A stretch of DNA of 64,000 nt from the NCBI GenBank assembly GCA_001692895.1, contig KV748178.1, positions 1,908,536-1,972,535 of the forward strand, in the 5' to 3' direction. The notes below the pieces were generated by a model. That model did no database searches. It saw only the letters and a program-made list of their open reading frames with translations, and was not told the origin of the DNA. The stretch is from Cenococcum geophilum 1.58 (Eukaryota > Ascomycota > Dothideomycetes > Gloniales > Gloniaceae). Below, piece by piece: positions 58,822-64,000 of the stretch; positions within the stretch are counted from its first letter, which is position 1, and each line of letters starts with the position of its first letter. The translations under genes and the position numbers were made by a program.

Positions 58822-59957
58822 TCTTCGTTTTTGTAAAATACCCATCAAGGCGTTGGGGGTGATTGGACATTTCTATGGCGGCTTTGCGGTGTGATTGGAC
58901 ATGTACGCATATTGTTATGCCTCTAAGCTTGGCACCAGGCGTTCCTGAGCATGGGTTCAGGGAGTTTTCAGGAGTGTCATCGGCTTCAGTACGTATGAAG
59001 CGGGGAAGTTTGAATTTATAGAACACAAAGCTAGTAAGCAGTGGTACCGAAGTATGAGCATATCTACCCTTTGGAGTGTTTCATGTGAGACTGAGTTGGA
59101 GAGTTGAAGTGTTGAGAAACATTCCAGGCTAAAATGGAAGCAGAGAAGCACGTGAGGGCCTTCAGGAGGGTGACACGTAGAGCAAGCCCAGCGACGATCG
59201 CATTGCGCTGCCGCTGCACGACGGGCACACAGAAGTGGTTCTGGAGTACAGAGGAGAGTCAATTGCTACTTTGTTCCATCTGTTCATAGTCCTCACGCTA
59301 TTCAGCGCATCCACGAGTAGTCTTAACGCTGCACGCTGCCCGTCTTGTCGTCGCCGCACGGAGATTTTGGCTAGCGCCGAATTCAACAACGGTCCAGCAT
59401 CCTTGCGCGGACCCCTTTCCTCAGTGAGAGTTTTATGATCCCACACCTTCCTCTGCCAACATCGCAACGTCCCTTCTTACAGTCTGCTGTACGACGCTGC
59501 TGCTGACCTCTCGACGCCCTCATACCATCCGAGCCCCCATCATCACTCGCAAAGCATACATAGACTGACTGGTGAGTTGACTCCACACCCCCCTGTCTGC
59601 TCATTCCTTCGCTCCCCCAGGTTGTTTACCATTCTGTCGTAATCTCAGTTTATCCTGTATCAACAAGCGATCCATCCACTATCGCATTGAGATGTGCTAA
59701 CGGTGCTCTAGTGGTTCTAGAAGTCTCTCTCTTCGAAGCTCTTCGTCTGTGTCCACGTTCGTTCACTCGCCATGGGTAAGCCGAGCCTCTTCTCCACACA
59801 AAAGTACCATCCACATGAGCTCCAATGCGCTTCCTCCGCACCTGAGGCAAATGAGGCTAGATTATGGTCACAATACCAGGGCGCTGAGGAGCTTTGTTGG
59901 CATGTCGAGAGCCTACAGGGTTTTCAACGGTTAAGCTTTATTTGGCACTGCTGACCC
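58822..59957. other. Intergenic region; possible septin 5' UTR with an intron
   Basis: 1.1 kb without a recognisable gene. Pyrimidine-rich tracts (59578-59625) resemble a fungal promoter. A GGTAAGCC at about 59775 could be the donor of an intron in the septin 5' UTR, with acceptors such as CTACAG near 59920. A 60-codon frame starts at the same ATGG, but it has no resemblance to known proteins and is not called. Confidence 0.45.
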
Positions 59958-61474
59958 ATGTCTGATATAGCATCTAACGGCGCCGGTCCCGCTACGCTTA
60001 TCCGAGCATCCCCAGCCCCGGCAACGATACCAAATGGAAAACCGGCTTCGCCTTACGTTGAGCGCAGCAATCCCATGCCAAACGGACAGGGCTCGGCTCC
60101 GCAAACAGTCACCTCCAAAGACCCCAAAGCGGCAGCTCAGGCAGCCAGCGACATGAGGAACATTGTCCGAAGGAAGTTGACCGGTTATGTTGGTTTTGCG
60201 AACTTACCAAACCAATGGCACCGCAAGAGCGTGCGGAAAGGGTTCAACTTCAATGTTATGGTTGTTGGTAAGTAATGGGTTGACTTCACTTACGCCTTGT
60301 ATTGGTATATACTAAAAACCATAGGCGAGTCTGGACTCGGCAAATCTACTCTCGTGAACACTCTATTTAACACCTCCCTCTATCCCCCGAAGGAACGCAA
60401 GCCGCCAAGCCTCGACATCTCCAAGACTGTCTCTATACAATCAATCAGTGCTGATATTGAGGAGAACGGTGTTCGCCTTCGCCTGACTGTTGTTGACACA
60501 CCTGGCTTTGGCGACTTTATTAACAATGATGAATCCTGGGATCCCATCGTCAAGAACATTGAACAGCGATTTGACGCATACCTGGATGCTGAAAACAAGG
60601 TCAATCGGATGAACATTGTAGACAATCGCATCCATGCTTGCGTGTATTTCATCCAACCTACCGGACATTCCTTGAAGCCACTTGATGTGGAGGTCATGCG
60701 CAAATTGCACACTAAGGTCAACTTGATACCCGTCATCGCGAAGGCTGACACATTGACTGATGAAGAGATTACGGCGTTTAAGCAAAGGGTGAGGTTTATT
60801 AGGTATTACAAATACAGAACGGTACTAACTGAGTACAGATTCTTGCAGACATCCATCACCACAAAATCCAAATATTCGAAGGTCCCCGATATGAGCTTGA
60901 TGACGAGGAGACTATTGCGGAGAACAATGAGATTATGTCGAAGGTTCCCTTCGCTGTCGTCGGTGCTAACGCCGAGGTGACTACTGCCGATGGTCGCAAA
61001 GTTCGTGGGCGCCGTTACCCATGGGGTGTCATCGAGGTTGACAACGAGGAACACTGTGACTTTGTCAAGCTTCGACAAATGCTCATCCGCACGCACATGG
61101 AAGAGCTCAAGGAGAACACCAACAACTTCCTGTACGAGAACTACCGGTCCGAGAAACTCACGGCCATGGGCGTGCAACAGGATTCTAGTGTCTTCAAGGA
61201 GGTCAACCCGGCCGTCAAGCAAGAGGAGGAGCGCTCGCTCCACGAAGCGAAACTCCAGAAGATGGAGTTAGAGATGAAGATGGTCTTCCAACAAAAGGTC
61301 GCGGAGAAGGAGAGCAAGCTCAAGCAGAGCGAAGAAGAGCTGTACACGAGACACAGGGAGATGAAGGAGCAGCTGGATAGGCAGCGACAGGAACTTGAAG
61401 AGAAGAAAGCAAGGATCGAAAGCGGAAGGCCGCTCGAGGAGAAGGGCAAGAGAAAGGGATTCTCTCTGCGCTAA
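59958..61474 (+). CDS. aspB: Septin of the Cdc3/AspB/Spn1 group, 469 aa
   Basis: Three exons: 59958-60267, 60325-60788 and 60839-61474. Intron 2 has a perfect TACTAAC branch site before its CAG. A Pro/Asn-rich N-terminus of about 70 residues is followed by the polybasic [20 protein letters not shown] region that contacts membrane, then the septin GTPase domain: P-loop GESGLGKS (104-111), DTPG (161-164), AKAD (242-245) and the septin unique element with GRRYPWG. The C-terminus (about 375-455) is a strong Lys/Glu/Gln coiled coil used for pairing with another septin. The [15 protein letters not shown] signature and coiled coil point to the Cdc3 (Aspergillus AspB, fission yeast Spn1) group. Septins form hetero-oligomeric filaments at septa, hyphal tips and branch sites. 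The start at 59958 fits known family N-termini. It lies in tandem with EXO70, a partner process in polarised growth. Confidence 0.95.
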
Positions 61475-62534
61475 GTTTCCGCCTGATTCCTCTGGCGGTA
61501 TAGATTCTGGTCGCGGCGGAGCAAAACCAAAGCCGAAAAGTTCTTCTCCCCATTCTCTTTTGACACATCCCGTTTAATTTCTATGTCTTCTTCCGGCCAC
61601 ACTGGGTGCAGTCGGAAAAGGTTAATACATGACGGCTGAGCGAGTTGGGGGTTTGAGCGCGGTTTTCACATTGGTTTAGCTTGCTTAGGTTGTTGTTTGA
61701 TACCAGCAGCATTGCACTCCCTTCTCCTTTTCAGCTTATTTTTTTTAGTAGATGACAGTCGTAGTTTGAGGGTGTTCTGTTGAGGAGGGTGAGGTGGCGG
61801 GCTCTGCAGATTGCTTCATCTCGTGTATTCTACAGATCGGCCTAGTATCCAAGTTAATTTCCTTTGTCTGGAAATGGTATCAGTAGTGTGGAGTAACCAA
61901 ATTTGTCTCTACATGTGTGAATGCGAGTGTGATTGCAGTATCAGTGCAGTATCTATATGCTTAAATGTCGAGGTGTGCGGCGGGTCAAAAGATACTTGAC
62001 ACAATAGGGCATCACGTGTGAATGTGGAAGCGCACCTGGCAGGTGCGAGCCGCCATCATCGAGACCGTGAAATGCAGGCCATCAAGCTTCGCGCATTTCG
62101 TCACCACCCGAGGACTAATTCTGGTTTCCCTTCCGAGGCTGGGATACCTCGAGACACTTATTCTTCTATTCTTCTTCTCCTCCCCCCATTAACACAACGT
62201 TGCAGAATTACCCTCGTCCTACCATACATATACTGACAACTGTCAAGGCCGAACAATGTGAGTGTGCTTCCAGAATGTCGTTGGTCGTCATCACAAAACC
62301 GCCGGGCCTGCGCCATCGCGTTTTCAAGCCCCTGCCACCACCACCACCTCCAGTTGCCAGGTGTTCTTGAAGACCGTCTTCTTGACCCTCCCACATTCCC
62401 CTTCCTTATATAAATCCTTTAGCTGGAAATCTCTCTTTTCCTCACTATTGGTTGCATCTAACTGCAATTTTCCATCGCTCTGACGCTTGTAGCCCGAGCT
62501 TGTGCAGAACACACGACCAGCCTCAATCCGCAGC
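61475..62534. other. Intergenic region between septin and Pom33-like genes
   Basis: 1.06 kb with no supported gene; short frames lack family resemblance. A T-rich stretch (61731-61748) follows the septin gene. A GTGAGT near 62258 and the CAG directly before the next start codon (62531-62533) could bound a 5' UTR intron of the Pom33-like gene. Confidence 0.45.
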
Positions 62535-63442
62535 ATGGCCCCTCCACCACCCGCCTCTATGCCTCTAGGGCAGAGGCTCACTCATCTTGCTCAAACTCTG
62601 CAGTTTGCATGGTTTGTTGGACATGTCACGCTCCTACTTTCCACACTCCGATACGGTCTGTCATACATCACCTTCAATTTCGCCTCGAGATGGGCGAGAT
62701 TCTCTTATCGCACAGCATTCCTTTCTGCTGCCGTCACCTACGGCATTGTGGTGTATAAGGCATATCGAGCACGTATACGGACCGGAAAGCAAGGCGGTGC
62801 TTTGGCAATGGCAACGGACGAGAATGTTCAATATCTAGGTAAGCTCGCAATACCCTCGGCTCATGGCGAAACACCAGCTCTGACACATGCTACTGCACAG
62901 GAATGGCACTTGTGTGGCTATTCTCACGCCAGATCCCTCTGGCGATTCTTCCATTCGCAGTCTATTCCATATTCCATGTTGCAACGTATACGAGGGCGAA
63001 TTTGCTTCCAACTTTGCAGCCACCCCAACAGAGCACAACCTCTCCTGGTGCTAAGCCTAAACCTTCAGCTTTGTCTGAAACGATTGGCAAGTTTGTTAAG
63101 GAGTACTATGACAGCAGTATGACTCTTGTTGCGATTCTCGAGATTGCTTTGTGGTTCCGCGTCTTCGGGTCTGCGCTCTTGTTCCAGAGAGGCTCATGGA
63201 TCCTGTTGGCAATCTACACGGTTTTCTTCCGAGCTCGCTATGCCCAAAGCAGCTTCGTGCAGGGTGCGATCGCACAGTTGACCGCCAGGGCCGATGCCCA
63301 GCTTGCCAACCAGAGCACTCCCCCAGCCGCTCGACAAGGCTGGGAGACATTCAAAAACGTGGTCAGGCAGGCAGCCGATGCTACTGATATCCGCAAATAT
63401 GTGGGAGGTGCTGGCGGCCCGGGCCCAAAGAAGGCACAGTAA
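62535..63442 (+). CDS. Pom33/Per33/TMEM33-family membrane protein, 281 aa
   Basis: Two exons, 62535-62838 and 62901-63442, with a 62-base intron (GTAAGC...CACAG) after a shared Gly codon. The protein begins MAPPPPASMPLGQRLTHLAQ and has several hydrophobic segments (about residues 26-46, 60-77, 102-122, and two at about 175-210), then a hydrophilic, amphipathic C-terminus (about 215-281) ending GGAGGPGPKKAQ. Layout and length match the TMEM33/Pom33 family, which includes fission yeast Tts1 and budding yeast Pom33/Per33. These proteins sit in ER and nuclear-envelope membranes, shape tubular ER and help to position nuclear pore complexes; the amphipathic C-terminus binds curved membrane. The start Met is the first in frame after a possible 5' UTR intron. 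Confidence 0.88.
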
Positions 63443-64000
63443 GGGAAGCTCGGTGCGTTCGTTCTGCCCCCGACTCTCTCCGTAAAAAGCAACGAGTCAG
63501 GGTCGATTGCTCAAACGAAGAAATGATCGGCGGAACAGTGCTGGACGAAGGAGTTTAACTACCAGACGCGGTGACTGGTGGATTGAGTAAGCGCCTCAGC
63601 GTGGGCGTAGTTATGATTATGAGTAGTGGACGCAGCACGCGTTGCGGGGGGGGCGGAGCGGAGAAGGAAAAGTGCTGTATCCCGGACTTCATAGAGGAGC
63701 GTGCAATTGCGGGATTTGGTGTTGTTCATTTCTGCTTTTATTCTTTGCAAGTCGAGGCCCTCCTGTTCCAATAAGTTCTGAAGTATTCCTGCATAAATTA
63801 AATCTCTGCAATTGCAATGTGCGCAGTGGCTGCAGAGCAGATTCTGGATGAAGCCGCACCTCCAGCTCATCAATTTTAGAGCACTTTCAGCTCTTTGTGC
63901 AGAGAGTTGCTGCGAGCCCCCAACTTCTCACCCAGCCACAACGCCGTTAGCTGCAGCATTGGTGGACGAGCCACCCACACCCAGAGCATCTAGCCAACTG
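63443..64000. other. Downstream region without a supported gene
   Basis: 558 bases after the Pom33-like stop. Overlapping frames of 63-104 codons exist on both strands, but none shows family resemblance or a convincing exon structure. It probably includes the 3' UTR, and a neighbouring gene may lie beyond the window. Confidence 0.5.

Noticed and set aside
59162-59604. Overlapping frames on both strands between EXO70 and septin
   Set aside because: Low-complexity Arg/Ser translations in a promoter-like region, without homology or exon structure.
63559-63873. 104-codon minus-strand frame after the Pom33-like gene
   Set aside because: Overlaps other frames on both strands, with no domain resemblance; a possible partial gene beyond the window cannot be supported.

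Overview
This window looks like a chromosome segment of a filamentous ascomycete (Pezizomycotina; Dothideomycetes-like is my guess, not shown) with a two-part genome. About 50.65 kb is a gene-free block of nested retrotransposons, heavily mutated in the style of repeat-induced point mutation (RIP). The remaining 13.3 kb is a normal gene-rich segment with short introns. In the block CpA and TpG are depleted and TpA is in excess while CpG persists, so old coding frames are full of TAA/TAG. For example, bases 1-60 hold ten TpA, one CpA and no TpG, while 57961-58020 inside a gene hold nine CpA and no TpA. No intact gene or effector-like ORF was found in the block.

Transposon block, left to right. 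(1) The 3' half of a Gypsy chromovirus on the plus strand (1-3494), with an unusual antisense frame between its chromodomain and its polypurine tract. (2) An old Copia element on the minus strand, spread over 3661-19463. It is split by a Tad1-clade LINE (5685-11263, 14-bp target duplication) and by a complete Copia element (11308-17374, 215-bp LTRs, AATAC target duplication). Its leader and LTR (about 18830-19463) are hardly mutated. (3) An inverted-ended repeat (19780-20445) and a Gypsy gag-PR-RT fragment (20446-23259). (4) A minus-strand Gypsy (23260-23795 plus 43877-45823) that carries a composite Copia array (23796-43871). The array has four LTRs and two pol bodies in tandem, bounded by one ATACC duplication, and its second body was later entered by a complete 8-kb Gypsy (30930-38942, 421-bp LTRs, GTAGT duplication). 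(5) A 5' Gypsy fragment (45824-47899) and a 3' Gypsy fragment (47900 to about 50655). The missing right-hand halves of the elements in (3)-(5) suggest a deletion or rearrangement joint at about 50.65 kb.

The joint lies inside a gene for a fungal STAND/NLR-type protein (minus strand, up to 51704). Only its N-terminal domain remains, with one in-frame stop.

The gene-rich part encodes a conserved acidic fungal protein of unknown function (52551-53207, +), a cytosolic phospholipase A2-like enzyme (53509-56026, -), exocyst subunit EXO70 (56768-58821, +), a Cdc3/AspB-type septin (59958-61474, +) and a Pom33/TMEM33-family membrane protein (62535-63442, +). These are housekeeping functions in lipid metabolism, polarised secretion, septum and cortex organisation, and nuclear-envelope/ER membranes. 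EXO70 and the septin act in related steps of polarised growth, but nothing in the sequence shows co-regulation.

All calls come from reading the sequence and conceptual translation by eye. Element ends are base-exact only where LTR ends and target duplications are stated.
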